A stretch of 64,000 nucleotides of DNA from contig NZ_LACH01000017.1 of the NCBI RefSeq assembly GCF_000968015.1, positions 310,001-374,000 on the forward strand, read 5' to 3'. A program made the position numbers and the translations under genes. The notes beneath the pieces were generated by a model that was given only the letters and a program-made list of their open reading frames with translations, made no database searches and was not told the DNA's origin. Of the stretch, positions 15,901-25,137 are shown one piece after another. Within the stretch, counting starts at the first letter, position 1; every line of letters starts with the position of its first letter. The DNA is from Pseudomonas fluorescens. Its GTDB lineage: Bacteria > Pseudomonadota > Gammaproteobacteria > Pseudomonadales > Pseudomonadaceae.

Positions 15901-18900
15901 CAGAGCTGCACCGGCATACGGAAGGTACGCAGCACGCCCATGTCGAACGGGTTCGGTGTGCGCTGGCTCGACAGCAAGTAGTTGGCGCGCAGGCCGCCTA
16001 CGTCAGCTTTCAGTACCAGCACATCGCGACCGCTCAGGTACTCGGTCTGCATCAGGTCGAATAGACGGAACAGCGACCATGGGCCGGTGTTCTTCTCGAT
16101 GCCGATCGGGCGGCCGGCCATTTTGTCGAGGACCAGGCTGGTGCGACCGTCTTCAGCATCGGTCGGCCATTTGAACGACACCGGCACGATCGGGCCGTGG
16201 CGGTATTCGATGGTCTTGTCGCCGAACTTGAACTCGGAACGGCTGACGGCCGGGTCGAGGGTGTACGGCTCCAGTTTGAATTGCACTTGCGGCTCGGCCG
16301 GATTGATCGAGAAGAAGCTCTGGCGAATCACTTGTGCTGCGGCCATCTGGTCGAGGTAGACCTTGGAGATCGGCATGCTGTGACCGTCGATGCTGCGCAG
16401 ACGGTAGTTGCCTGGATCGCCACTCACGAACGGACGCATGTAGGTATCAAAGAAGCGATCGTTGATGCCCTGCGCCTTGAAGAACTCGCGGAAGTCACTG
16501 ATCGCAACGTCGCTGGTGCTGTGGGCGCTGAACGGGTAACGCTTGTTGATCGCCTTGCCATAGAAGCTGTACAGCTCGCTCTGATAACGCTGGTTCAGGT
16601 ACTGGTAGGAATCGTTCAGCACCAGACGCCAGGTGTCTTCAGCCAGGACGTTGAACCACACGCTGACCGGACGCGGCAGACGGTTCGAGGCATTGCGCAG
16701 GTTGCTCAGCGCATCACGCTGGCCGCTCATGCGGGTCTTGGCCATTTCGAACGCAGCCTGTTCCGGCGCACTGGCACGAGCGAGGCTCGCCAGTTGCAGT
16801 TGCAGGTCGTTGAGTGCTGCGAGTGCTGGGGTCAAATCAGCGGCCGGGCCGTTGTTGTCGTCCAGCAAACGGTGCAGCGGTTCGAAGCGACGTTGCAGGG
16901 ATTTCTTCGCGGTGTCCGGCAGGTTCTTGGCCATGTCCGCTGCCTGGTCGGCAGCCGATGCAACCAGTTTGCCGAGTTTGCCGCCCTTCTCTGCCAGTTT
17001 CGCGGCCGCATCGGCGGCGTCCTCGGCAGTGTCGGCAGTCGCCGCAAAACGGGTGTTCTCGCGCACTTCCACCAGCAGTTGCAGCACTGGAGAATTAGCC
17101 GAGGTCAGGCCCGCCAGTTGCTCGGCGCCTTCACCGGCGTCGCTGATCGGTGGCAAGGCCACCTGGCCGACCGCTTCACTCCAGAAGTTGGCGTAGTCGC
17201 GGAAGTACAGTTGCTCCAGTTCGACCATCAGGCGACGCAAGTCCATGCCGCTGATGCCCGAGCCTTCGCCCAACACCCAGTTGTCACGCAGGAGATCGGT
17301 GACCAGCGCAGAGCCCTGAACCGAGAAGTACTGCTGATAACCCTGTTGGGTGTAGAAACCCGGGATCACGTATTCGGTGCCGACAAACAATGAAGCTTGC
17401 GGACCCATGTGTTGGCTCAAGCGGTACTCCGGCAGGTTGCGAGCCTGCTCGCGCAGCATCCGGTAAACCACGTTGGCCAGCGACTCACTGCGCAATACCT
17501 GACGCGCCTGAGCCACCAGTTGATCGTTCAGCGGGTAGATAAACGGCTGCTTGAGCAAGCGCTCAAAGTGCGTGTTCAAACCGTTTTGCACCGTCGTGTT
17601 ACCAGCGTAACGCTGGGACCATTCGGTAGCGACCCAATCCTTGAGCCACGGACCGTCGCGGCGATCCTTCATGTTCAGCATCAGGTACGCACGCAGGCTG
17701 TTGAGCAAGCGTTCGCGGTCCTTCATGTTGGCGCGGATCTGCCCTTCCAGCAGTGTTGCGACCTTCGGCAGCAGTTGCGCTTCAAGCTCTCGCTCGTAGG
17801 CTTCCTTGACCACCGGATTGACCTCTTCGCCCTGATACAAACCACCGCGTTCGTGGTACGACACGTCACCTTTGTTCGGGAAGACCTGAGTCGCCGCGTA
17901 GCTGCTGTCGAGGGGCTTGAGTACCGCCATGGAATCATCACGCGCGGTCAGGGCCGAGCGTTGTTGCGTCCAGTTGGTGGCGAGGTTGCGCAGGTTTTCC
18001 AGACGCTCGTAGTTGGCGGAGAAACCGCCTGCCCACAGCATGCCGAACAGCGCCAGTGCCGCCAATGCGCCTACGTACAGGGCACGTTGGCCCCAATGGA
18101 TGCGGCTGCGTTCGCGCTTGTCCAGACCGGCCAGATCGGCCTCGGGGAAAATCACCCGGCTGAGCAAATGGTGAATGAACCGCGAGCGACCACTGCGCAA
18201 GGTCGGCAGCATGCCAGCGTTCATCCCCAGATTGGCGCCGATGCCGGCGGTGGTCTGGTCCATCTCTTGAGTCAGGTGCGGTGCGCTGGTCAGGTAGAAA
18301 CCGCGCAACTGGCTGACACGCTGGTAGCGGTTACCGGTGAACGCCATGTCGACGAACAGGCACAAACGCTCGCCGATCTGCCCCAATTGATGCGGGAAGT
18401 CGAGGATGCGGCCACGGCGCTGGGTGTCGCGCTCCTGGTGCATGCGCATGATCACTTGGCTGTTCAGCCGACGCAGCAGCTCTTCGAACTCGGAGCGCAG
18501 CACAGCGACATCGGTGCCGCTCTGCTCTTTGCGGAAGCTGGTGCCGAGCACCTGATCGCTTTCTTCGCGGGTCAGCTGATCGAAGAACTCGTCGAAACCG
18601 AGCAGCTTGTCAGCCTTGCTCAACACAAGGTAAACCGGCACATCGACGTGCAGTTTCTGATGCACATCTTGCAGACGAGCACGCACCTGGCGAGCCAGGG
18701 TATCGAGGTCTTGCTCGGTGTTGCCCAGCAGCATTTCTACCGGAATGGTCACCAGCACGCCGTTCAACGGACGGTTACGGCGGCGCTTGCGCAGCAGGTC
18801 GAGCAAGGTGCTCCAGGCGCTGCCATCGACTTCGGCATCCGGCTGGGTCAAGTAACGCCCGGCGGTGTCGATCAGCACACCGTGGTCGGCGAAATACCAG

Positions 18901-19427
18901 TCGCAATGACGGGTGCCGAGGGTGTCGCGGGTCAGTTTGCGGTCGATCTTGTTGATCGGAAACTCAAGGCCCGAAAAGTCCAGCAGGCTGGTCTTGCCGC
19001 TGCCCTGCGGGCCGATCAGCAAGTACCACGGCAAATCGTTGCGCCAGCGTTCGCTGCGACCGCGATAGAGGCTCGAGGTCTTCAGGGTTTTCAACGCATC
19101 CTTGAAGCGTACGCGAAGCTCTTTCTGCTCTTCGTCGATCAACTCTTCACGGCGGATACGGTCCTGGCCGTCTTCGGTGTCTTCGATAGCCTTTTTGCGT
19201 ACGCCAGCGCGCCAGCTGACGAAGACCATGGTCAGGCCCCAGATCAGGAACAGCACACTGATGGTCAGCAGGCGGGAGGTCGAACCTTCCCAGAACTTGT
19301 AGTCATTGACCGCCAGCAGTGGCCCGACGAACCACACCAGCAGCGCGACGAACAGCACCAGCAGCAAGGTCCAGACCCAGGTCTGGCGCAGGAATGCGCC
19401 GACTTTCTTGAAAAACTTTTTCATCAC
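15900..19427 (-). CDS. tssM: T6SS membrane complex protein TssM (IcmF)
   Basis: A 1,175-residue inner-membrane protein. Two transmembrane helices lie at about 17-38 and 53-70, then a cytoplasmic domain with Walker A GPQGSGKTS (residues 139-147), a third transmembrane helix near 450-470 (LYVGALAALALFGMLWAGG), and a long periplasmic part ending in the beta-rich IcmF C-terminal domain (NPFDMGVLRTFRMPVQL). TssM bridges TssL to the lipoprotein TssJ and anchors the machine to the envelope. An intact Walker motif suggests possible NTP binding; not all TssM proteins keep it. Ten bases separate it from tssL. An apparent 722-residue frame on the opposite strand is a codon-bias shadow. Confidence 0.96.
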   Translation of the reverse strand: MMKKFFKKVGAFLRQTWVWTLLLVLFVALLVWFVGPLLAVNDYKFWEGSTSRLLTISVLFLIWGLTMVFVSWRAGVRKKAIEDTEDGQDRIRREELIDEEQKELRVRFKDALKTLKTSSLYRGRSERWRNDLPWYLLIGPQGSGKTSLLDFSGLEFPINKIDRKLTRDTLGTRHCDWYFADHGVLIDTAGRYLTQPDAEVDGSAWSTLLDLLRKRRRNRPLNGVLVTIPVEMLLGNTEQDLDTLARQVRARLQDVHQKLHVDVPVYLVLSKADKLLGFDEFFDQLTREESDQVLGTSFRKEQSGTDVAVLRSEFEELLRRLNSQVIMRMHQERDTQRRGRILDFPHQLGQIGERLCLFVDMAFTGNRYQRVSQLRGFYLTSAPHLTQEMDQTTAGIGANLGMNAGMLPTLRSGRSRFIHHLLSRVIFPEADLAGLDKRERSRIHWGQRALYVGALAALALFGMLWAGGFSANYERLENLRNLATNWTQQRSALTARDDSMAVLKPLDSSYAATQVFPNKGDVSYHERGGLYQGEEVNPVVKEAYERELEAQLLPKVATLLEGQIRANMKDRERLLNSLRAYLMLNMKDRRDGPWLKDWVATEWSQRYAGNTTVQNGLNTHFERLLKQPFIYPLNDQLVAQARQVLRSESLANVVYRMLREQARNLPEYRLSQHMGPQASLFVGTEYVIPGFYTQQGYQQYFSVQGSALVTDLLRDNWVLGEGSGISGMDLRRLMVELEQLYFRDYANFWSEAVGQVALPPISDAGEGAEQLAGLTSANSPVLQLLVEVRENTRFAATADTAEDAADAAAKLAEKGGKLGKLVASAADQAADMAKNLPDTAKKSLQRRFEPLHRLLDDNNGPAADLTPALAALNDLQLQLASLARASAPEQAAFEMAKTRMSGQRDALSNLRNASNRLPRPVSVWFNVLAEDTWRLVLNDSYQYLNQRYQSELYSFYGKAINKRYPFSAHSTSDVAISDFREFFKAQGINDRFFDTYMRPFVSGDPGNYRLRSIDGHSMPISKVYLDQMAAAQVIRQSFFSINPAEPQVQFKLEPYTLDPAVSRSEFKFGDKTIEYRHGPIVPVSFKWPTDAEDGRTSLVLDKMAGRPIGIEKNTGPWSLFRLFDLMQTEYLSGRDVLVLKADVGGLRANYLLSSQRTPNPFDMGVLRTFRMPVQL

Positions 19428-19437
19428 ACGTCCCTGT

Positions 19438-20313
19438 TTACGGCTGCGACTGCGGCTGGACCGCGGCCGGATCTAGCTGCTGATAAGGTTGCAGAACGGT
19501 TTCGCGTTGCTCGCCCAGTACCCAGGCGAAGCCCGAATACATCACCACCAGGCAAACCACGGTGAACAGCACCACCATCCACGCCGGCACGATGCGCACC
19601 AGGCTGCGGCGCTGATCGTTCAAGCCTTCCCAATGGGGCGACAGTTCGCGAGGCACGTCGCCGCGCAACTGACGAATCTGGCGATACAAGGCGTCGCGGA
19701 TGCCTTCGAGTTCGAGCATGCCGCGGGCTTGCACCCGGTATTTGCCCTCGAAGCCCAGCGACAGGCACAGGTACATCAGCTCCAGCATCGGCAGGTGCTT
19801 GACCGGGTTTTTCGACAGGCGATCCAGCAGCTGGAAGAACTTCTCGCCGCCGAAGGTTTCGTTGTGGAAGCTGCTGAGCAGGCTCATCTGCGACCATTCG
19901 CTTTCGTTGCCCCACGGCGTGGTCACGACGGCTTCGTCGACCACGGTGCAGAGCACGTAGCGCGCGGCCATCACCTGGCTGCTTTCGGCGCCGTTGTGCA
20001 GCGCCCGCACTTCAAACAGTTTCAGCCCGGCGGTCAGTCGCTCGTTGAGCGCGTACATGTCTTCGCGGGTGTCGCTGTGCTTGAGTCGCACCACTTCCGA
20101 CAACAGGTCGGACGCTGCGGCCACCAAGGAGTTGAGGCTGATGTTGAAGGATTCGGCCGGGCGCAAACGTGCGGCGTAGATCATCCGTTCTTCGAGCTGT
20201 TCAAAACGTGGCGGTGCAGCGAAATCTGTCAGCGGACTCTGCGCCGGGCCGTGGCCCTGGCGGTCGAGCAGGACGGTTTTATCGTCCTGGTTGTGTTCCA
20301 TGTCCTTGATCAT
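19438..20313 (-). CDS. tssL: T6SS membrane complex protein TssL (DotU)
   Basis: A 291-residue DotU-family protein: about 230 cytoplasmic residues (ESFNISLNSLVAAASDLLS; ARYVLCTVVDEAVVTTPWG; LELMYLCLSLGFEGKYRVQ) and one C-terminal transmembrane helix (AWMVVLFTVVCLVVMYSGFA). There is no OmpA-like peptidoglycan-binding extension, so anchoring to the wall is presumably through other components. I keep the ATG at 20313 because it has AGGAA at proper spacing; the ATG at 20301 has its purine tract too close. Confidence 0.95.
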   Translation of the reverse strand: MIKDMEHNQDDKTVLLDRQGHGPAQSPLTDFAAPPRFEQLEERMIYAARLRPAESFNISLNSLVAAASDLLSEVVRLKHSDTREDMYALNERLTAGLKLFEVRALHNGAESSQVMAARYVLCTVVDEAVVTTPWGNESEWSQMSLLSSFHNETFGGEKFFQLLDRLSKNPVKHLPMLELMYLCLSLGFEGKYRVQARGMLELEGIRDALYRQIRQLRGDVPRELSPHWEGLNDQRRSLVRIVPAWMVVLFTVVCLVVMYSGFAWVLGEQRETVLQPYQQLDPAAVQPQSQP

Positions 20314-20318
20314 GTCGG

Positions 20319-21650
20319 TCAGTTCCTGATGGCCCAGAATTTCAGTTCAAGCTCGGCAAATTCGCCGGACACGTGGAACGCGAAGCCGCCGGAGCGCTCG
20401 AGTTGTGCCAGGTCTTCGGAACTGAGTTCGAGAATGAAATAGGTTTTGTTGGAGTGGAACGCGATCTGCCGCGGGGCCACCGGCAACGGTTTGACCTTGA
20501 TGCCGGGCAGATGCAGGTTGACCAGTTGGCGAATGCGCTCAACCGGGCCGACCTTGAGGTGCGCCGGCAAGCGATGGCGCAGTTCTTCAGAATCACAGTT
20601 GGCACTGGCAGCGAGCACGAACGAGGCCGAGCCCAGCAGTTTGTGGTCGTGCAACGGCGAGACGATGATCCCGTACTGGCGCGCTTGCAGGACCAGTTCG
20701 ATGGCGTGCTGTTCGAGCACCATCGACAGCACCTGACGAATCGCTTCCATCAGTTTGCGGAAGCTCGCGCCCTGGTCGCTGTGTTGGTAACGGCTGTCCA
20801 GGCGCGGGCGTTTGCTGTCGCTGGAAAACGTCGCCAGATCACCGAGCATGGTCAGCAGCGTGCGGTACAACTCTTCCGGGTGAACCTGCTCCAGGCCGAG
20901 GTAGTGGCGCAGCAGCAGTTCGGTGCGGTTGATCAGTTGCAGCATCATGAAGTCGCCGACTTCCGCGCCACCGACTTTGCCGTTCGAGCGGATGCGCTCG
21001 GCGATGGTGTCGCCCCGGTGGCCGAGCATGCTGATCACTTCTTTCAAGCACGACAGCAGGTAGCTGGACGAATGCGCCTGAATGTAGGTCGGGACGAAGT
21101 CCGGGTCGAGGCTGATCACGCCGTCGGGCGTGGTGTCGAGCACTTCGCAGATCTTCAGCTTCACGTAGGCCTGGTCGCTCTGCTGCTCGCCGAGCAACAG
21201 TTTGAAGTCCGGCCGGCCGCAGCTGACCTGGCTGGCGGAATCGTCGCCGGCGTTGGAGTCGGCGACTTCCGCTTCGTACGCGGTATAACGCGCCAGCACG
21301 TCGGATTGCTCCGGACGGCGCGACTCGATGTGGTTGCCCGTGACCAGCGGCAGCGCCAGGTAGATCGGCGTGTGACCGGTGTTCGGCGGCACATCGAGCG
21401 CCAACGGTTCGGTGTTGCCGCCAAGTTCGAACAGGCTACCGTCCGGCAGAATCCCCGAGGCCTGGCTGATCACCAGTTTGCCCATGTTGAGGAACTGCAA
21501 GTCGATGTCCAGATTCAGGAAGCCCCAGGTGTAGCTGCCCAGCAACTGCGTGCGGGTCTTCATCTGGTGGTCGTAGTAGCGATCGTTGTGCTGGAAGTGC
21601 TGCGGACGCAGCAGCATGCCTTCCTGCCAAATCACTTTATGGGAATTCAT
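20319..21650 (-). CDS. tssK: T6SS baseplate protein TssK
   Basis: A 443-residue protein with the TssK N-terminal signature WQEGMLLRPQHFQHNDRY and the C-terminal segment LSSEDLAQLERSGGFAFHV. TssK forms trimers that connect the TssF/G/E baseplate wedges with the TssJLM membrane complex. Full length for the family. The stop is 5 bases before tssL and the start 2 bases after tssJ, typical of a compact operon. Confidence 0.96.
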   Translation of the reverse strand: MNSHKVIWQEGMLLRPQHFQHNDRYYDHQMKTRTQLLGSYTWGFLNLDIDLQFLNMGKLVISQASGILPDGSLFELGGNTEPLALDVPPNTGHTPIYLALPLVTGNHIESRRPEQSDVLARYTAYEAEVADSNAGDDSASQVSCGRPDFKLLLGEQQSDQAYVKLKICEVLDTTPDGVISLDPDFVPTYIQAHSSSYLLSCLKEVISMLGHRGDTIAERIRSNGKVGGAEVGDFMMLQLINRTELLLRHYLGLEQVHPEELYRTLLTMLGDLATFSSDSKRPRLDSRYQHSDQGASFRKLMEAIRQVLSMVLEQHAIELVLQARQYGIIVSPLHDHKLLGSASFVLAASANCDSEELRHRLPAHLKVGPVERIRQLVNLHLPGIKVKPLPVAPRQIAFHSNKTYFILELSSEDLAQLERSGGFAFHVSGEFAELELKFWAIRN

Positions 21651-21652
21651 GA

Positions 21653-22162
21653 TCAGTCATCCGCCTTGGCGAGCGTTTCGGTGCTGTTGCGAATACCGGC
21701 CTGGTCGAGGGTCAAATCAGCGTCGGTGACTTCCACCGGGGTGACTTGCACCGTGTAGCGCCATTTGGTTTCCGGCAGATCGCGGTAGGCGGCGAGGATA
21801 CCGACGTAGCGACTGCCCTCCTCCACGCTGAGTTTCATCTCCACGGTTTCACCTGGACGCAGTTCAATTTCTTCGCTAGCCACCAGGTCCGGGGCCAGGG
21901 ATTCCTTGGCGCGCTCGTACAGGCTGAAGAAGTCTGCGTTCTCGAACGTCACCGGATGTTTAAGCTCGAACAGACGCACAACGATCGGCGATGGACGCCC
22001 GTTGAGGTCCGGGTTCAGCTGATCGCTGGCGGTGAGTTTCAGGTTGAGCTTGGTGACATGGGAGTACGGCGACAGCGACGAGCAGCCGGCCAGCAGCACC
22101 AGGGCCGCGAATGCCGTCAGCGTCTTGAAAAAAGCGGTCGAGCAGCGAGACATGCGCATCAT
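21653..22162 (-). CDS. tssJ: T6SS outer-membrane lipoprotein TssJ
   Basis: A 169-residue lipoprotein. The signal peptide ends in the lipobox LLAGC (FAALVLLAGCSSLSPYS), giving an acylated cysteine; the mature part has the TssJ transthyretin-like pattern (LNLKLTASDQLNPDLNGRPS; PIVVRLFELKH; FFSLYERA). It sits in the outer membrane and binds the periplasmic part of TssM. The start overlaps the tagH stop by 4 bases, which supports the first ATG. Confidence 0.95.
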   Translation of the reverse strand: MMRMSRCSTAFFKTLTAFAALVLLAGCSSLSPYSHVTKLNLKLTASDQLNPDLNGRPSPIVVRLFELKHPVTFENADFFSLYERAKESLAPDLVASEEIELRPGETVEMKLSVEEGSRYVGILAAYRDLPETKWRYTVQVTPVEVTDADLTLDQAGIRNSTETLAKADD

Positions 22163-23355
22163 CCTTGGTGGTCGGTGTGAAGGGTGGAAATCAGGCGGAT
22201 CTGTTCTTCGTAGGCCTGAGCGAAGTCGCGGGCCAGCAGGCGCTCGCTCCAGTCATCGTCCTGACGCAGGGCCTGGTGATAACGACCGTAAGCTCTCCAG
22301 CGACTGCCGGACGTGGCGAGCAACGGCTTGTTGTCGCGCTCGAAACGCAGGGTCAATTGCTGTGGCGAGAAGTGCTCCAGCGTGCCGCGAACGGCAGCGC
22401 GGCTGGCGGTCAGCAACGCCACTTGGTGTGCCTGCAAATCGCGGAACGCACGGGAGATTGCTTGCTCAGCCGGCAACTGACCCGGCTTGTTCGGCTGCAA
22501 CAAAATGCCTAACGCTTCGCCGGCATCGACAGCAAATTTCAGCGGGTTCTTTTGGGTGCCTTGCACGGTGGTCTGGGCCAGACGCAGCTCGTTTTTCAAT
22601 TCACTGCGAGTGCGCAGGCTCTGCTGCAAACCGCCGACGCTTTGCTTGAGCAGGCGTGCAGCGTTCAGCGCCAGGGCTTCGCGAGCATCGTGGTCGAGGC
22701 CTTTGAGGTCCACGCCCAGCGCCGCACCGAAGTGCTCCCAGAAACCTTCACTCTGACGCTCGACCGCTTTGGGCGGTGGCGCGGGGGCTGGCTCTGCGGG
22801 AGCGTTGATCAGCTCCGGCACCATCAGGCTTTCCATGTCGATGCGCGCATAGTCGGCGCGCTGACGGGTGTCCTCGATGGTCGTGCTCGGCGAGATCAGC
22901 TCGTCGATTTCCGAGTACACACGCTCTTGCTGATCGAGGGCATTGAGCGGGTCGAGATCGAGAAACGCATCGTCCGGAATGATGCTGCCTGCCACTTGCG
23001 GACGGCCGACTTCAACGTCGAAGGTCGCCGGGTCGCGCACCAGCCGCGCACGGATCTCGAAGTCACCCAGCACGTAGACGCTGCCGTGCTCGATGCGCAT
23101 CGCTTCGCCCTTGCGCAGGCGCGCGCCGCTTTCGCTGTCCTGAATACCGTTGCTGCTGGTATCGGTCAGGAAAAACGTGCCTTCGCGGTAGCTGATCAAC
23201 GCGTGATGGTTGGACAGGTGACGCTTGCGGTCCGGGATGATCCAGTCGCAATCCTCGCCCCGACCGATCACGCCACCGGCCTGTTTGAAGGTCTTCTGGC
23301 ACAAATCCGTGGGCACGAACTGCTTGGTGTTCAGCATTTCGAAAACCAGTTCCAT
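22159..23355 (-). CDS. tagH: T6SS FHA-domain protein TagH (Fha)
   Basis: A 398-residue protein. I use the ATG at 23355, preceded by AAGGAG, rather than an upstream GTG at 23376. Residues about 25-95 form an FHA domain with the expected phosphothreonine-binding residues (GRGEDCDWIIPDR, SNHHALI, DTSSNG). Residues about 200-390 are the TagH C-terminal helical domain (FWEHFGAALGVDLKGLDH). Fha proteins bind phosphorylated partners and are the likely substrate or sensor of the Stk1/Stp1 pair encoded in the same operon. Confidence 0.93.
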   Translation of the reverse strand: MELVFEMLNTKQFVPTDLCQKTFKQAGGVIGRGEDCDWIIPDRKRHLSNHHALISYREGTFFLTDTSSNGIQDSESGARLRKGEAMRIEHGSVYVLGDFEIRARLVRDPATFDVEVGRPQVAGSIIPDDAFLDLDPLNALDQQERVYSEIDELISPSTTIEDTRQRADYARIDMESLMVPELINAPAEPAPAPPPKAVERQSEGFWEHFGAALGVDLKGLDHDAREALALNAARLLKQSVGGLQQSLRTRSELKNELRLAQTTVQGTQKNPLKFAVDAGEALGILLQPNKPGQLPAEQAISRAFRDLQAHQVALLTASRAAVRGTLEHFSPQQLTLRFERDNKPLLATSGSRWRAYGRYHQALRQDDDWSERLLARDFAQAYEEQIRLISTLHTDHQG

Positions 23356-23372
23356 GGTGATACTCCTTGCGG

Positions 23373-23513
23373 TCACTTGCCGCGATTGACCGCCTGCGGA
23401 TCACCCAATGGGCGATAGGTGTTGTCGTTGTATTTGTAATTGCCGCTACAGCCGCCGAGGCCGCATAGAACGACGAGGGTCAGCAGGACGGCTTGCCAGT
23501 GACGAACAGGCAT
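23373..23513 (-). CDS. Small T6SS-linked lipoprotein (OrfX position)
   Basis: A 46-residue reading frame starting with ATG at 23513 and ending in TGA at 23373. The protein begins MPVRHWQAVLLTLVVLCGLG followed by GCSGNYKYNDNTYRPLGDPQ and ends AVNRGK. The N-terminus is a lipoprotein signal peptide with lipobox LGGC, leaving a mature lipopeptide of about 24 residues. It lies between the sigma-54 activator and the FHA gene, the place of the small orfX in P. aeruginosa HSI-II. Role unknown; a tiny outer-membrane or periplasmic anchor would be compatible with the T6SS membrane complex. Confidence 0.7.
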   Translation of the reverse strand: MPVRHWQAVLLTLVVLCGLGGCSGNYKYNDNTYRPLGDPQAVNRGK

Positions 23514-23606
23514 CAGAGGGTCTCCAGGGGTAGACAAAGTACAAAGCGCCGACCCGTTTGGGCGGCGCTGTTAGAAGCGGATGAGGTGAAATCGAAGGTC
23601 TTTTGC

Positions 23607-25127
23607 CTACCCATCGAAATCACCCAAATTGATATTCAGGCGCCCGAGGCGGTACAGCAGCGTGCGGCGTGGCAGCCCGAGTTCGCGGGCGGCGAGGGTC
23701 TGGTTGCCGTCGTTTTTGCGCAGGCAATCGAGCAGCAGACTGCGTTCGACCTGCTCCAGGCGTTCACGCAGGTTCAGGCCGCTGCTGTCTTCCGGCATGG
23801 CTTCCATGCGCAGAGAGAAATGCTCGGCCAGTAACTCGCCGCCCTCGCACAACAGCACCGCGCGTTCGACCAGCCCTTTGAGTTCACGCACGTTGCCGGG
23901 AAAGGTGTAACCGGACAGGTGATCCAGCGCCGCATCGGACCAGCACACGGCATCGCGCTGCAAGAACGAGCACGCCTTGTCGGCGAAGTGCCGGGCCAGG
24001 TCGAGGATGTCGCCTTCGCGCTGACGCAGGGCCGGCAACTCGATCGGGAATTGCGCAAGGCGGTAGTACAAGTCCTCGCGGAATTTGCCTTCGCTGACCA
24101 GCACCGACAAATCCCGGTGCGTCGCGGCGATGATGCGCACGTCGATCTTGTGGGTGTCGTTGGAACCCAGTGGACGAATCTCGCCCTCCTGCAGGACCCG
24201 CAACAGCTTGGCTTGCAAGGACAACGGCATGTCGCCGATTTCATCGAGCAGCAAAGTGCCGCCGTTGGCCGCATCGAACAGCCCGGCACGGTCGCGATCA
24301 GCACCGGTGAACGCACCTTTGCGGTAGCCGAACAGTTCGCTTTCCAACAGGTTCTCGGGGAACGCCGCGCAGTTCTGCACGATGAACGCCTGGGAACGGC
24401 GCGGCCCGCAGTCGTGAATGGCCCGCGCCACCACTTCCTTGCCGGTGCCGGTTTCGCCGCGCAGCAGCACGGTATACGGGCTGTGCAGGACTTTGCTGAT
24501 CAGCGAATAGGTCTGGCGCATGGCCGAACTCTTGCCGATCAAACCGTAACCGCTGGCGCTCGGGACGCTGGCCTTCGCCGGCCGCGCATCACCGGTTGGC
24601 TGACGCAGACGTTGCAGCAAATGCAGTTGGCCGAGCACGAACGAACCGAGCTGCCCGAGGGAATCGGCAAAGCCTTGCAGGTCGACGTGCCGGCGACTGG
24701 CGCACAGCAGCAAGCCTTCGACGGCTTTCTGCTGATTGACCAGCGGCACACACAACAGCGACTGCCAAGGCATGGCCTGAGGCGGCAGGAAACTGGTTTC
24801 GTGCAGGCTGCCGCTCAGCTCGCTGAGGCACACCACGCGGTTCTGGCACAGGGCGAACTGCAGCAGTTGCTCACCGTTGTAATCCGCCGGCAGGCTCGCC
24901 GATTCACGGGGTTGCAGGATACCGTTCAGGCATTCGGCGTTCATCCCCAGGCACGTGTGAGTCGCATCCAGCAGGTACAGCTGCGTCAACTCGCAACCGC
25001 TGAGTTCGGCCAAGCCGCGCACGAAGTCACCCAGCAGCGCAGCACCGTCCGCCGCGCGCGACAGGCTGGCGAATTGCGCCAGCAAGGCTTCGGCATAGAC
25101 CAATGGCTGCGGCACTTGAGTGAACAT
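23607..25127 (-). CDS. sfa: Sigma-54-dependent activator of the T6SS (Sfa/VasH type)
   Basis: A 506-residue bacterial enhancer-binding protein. I use the ATG at 25127, preceded by GAGGTGG. Residues 1-185 form a GAF-like sensory domain (CELTQLYLLDATHTCLGMN; SLLCVPLVNQQKAVEGLLL). The AAA+ domain follows with Walker A GETGTGKE (224-231), the GAFTGA sigma-54 contact loop (271-276) and Walker B LLLDEIGD. The C-terminus is a Fis-type helix-turn-helix (NQTLAARELGLPRRTLLYRL). The intact GAFTGA loop predicts real sigma-54 activation. Targets are probably T6SS, hcp or vgrG promoters. It starts right after tssH, inside the operon, so it is co-transcribed with what it may regulate. Confidence 0.93.
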   Translation of the reverse strand: MFTQVPQPLVYAEALLAQFASLSRAADGAALLGDFVRGLAELSGCELTQLYLLDATHTCLGMNAECLNGILQPRESASLPADYNGEQLLQFALCQNRVVCLSELSGSLHETSFLPPQAMPWQSLLCVPLVNQQKAVEGLLLCASRRHVDLQGFADSLGQLGSFVLGQLHLLQRLRQPTGDARPAKASVPSASGYGLIGKSSAMRQTYSLISKVLHSPYTVLLRGETGTGKEVVARAIHDCGPRRSQAFIVQNCAAFPENLLESELFGYRKGAFTGADRDRAGLFDAANGGTLLLDEIGDMPLSLQAKLLRVLQEGEIRPLGSNDTHKIDVRIIAATHRDLSVLVSEGKFREDLYYRLAQFPIELPALRQREGDILDLARHFADKACSFLQRDAVCWSDAALDHLSGYTFPGNVRELKGLVERAVLLCEGGELLAEHFSLRMEAMPEDSSGLNLRERLEQVERSLLLDCLRKNDGNQTLAARELGLPRRTLLYRLGRLNINLGDFDG

Positions 25128-25137
25128 CACACCCACC

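Noticed and set aside
17397..19565. A 722-residue open frame on the plus strand opposite tssM
   Set aside because: Same antisense codon-bias effect; no ribosome site or recognisable domain.
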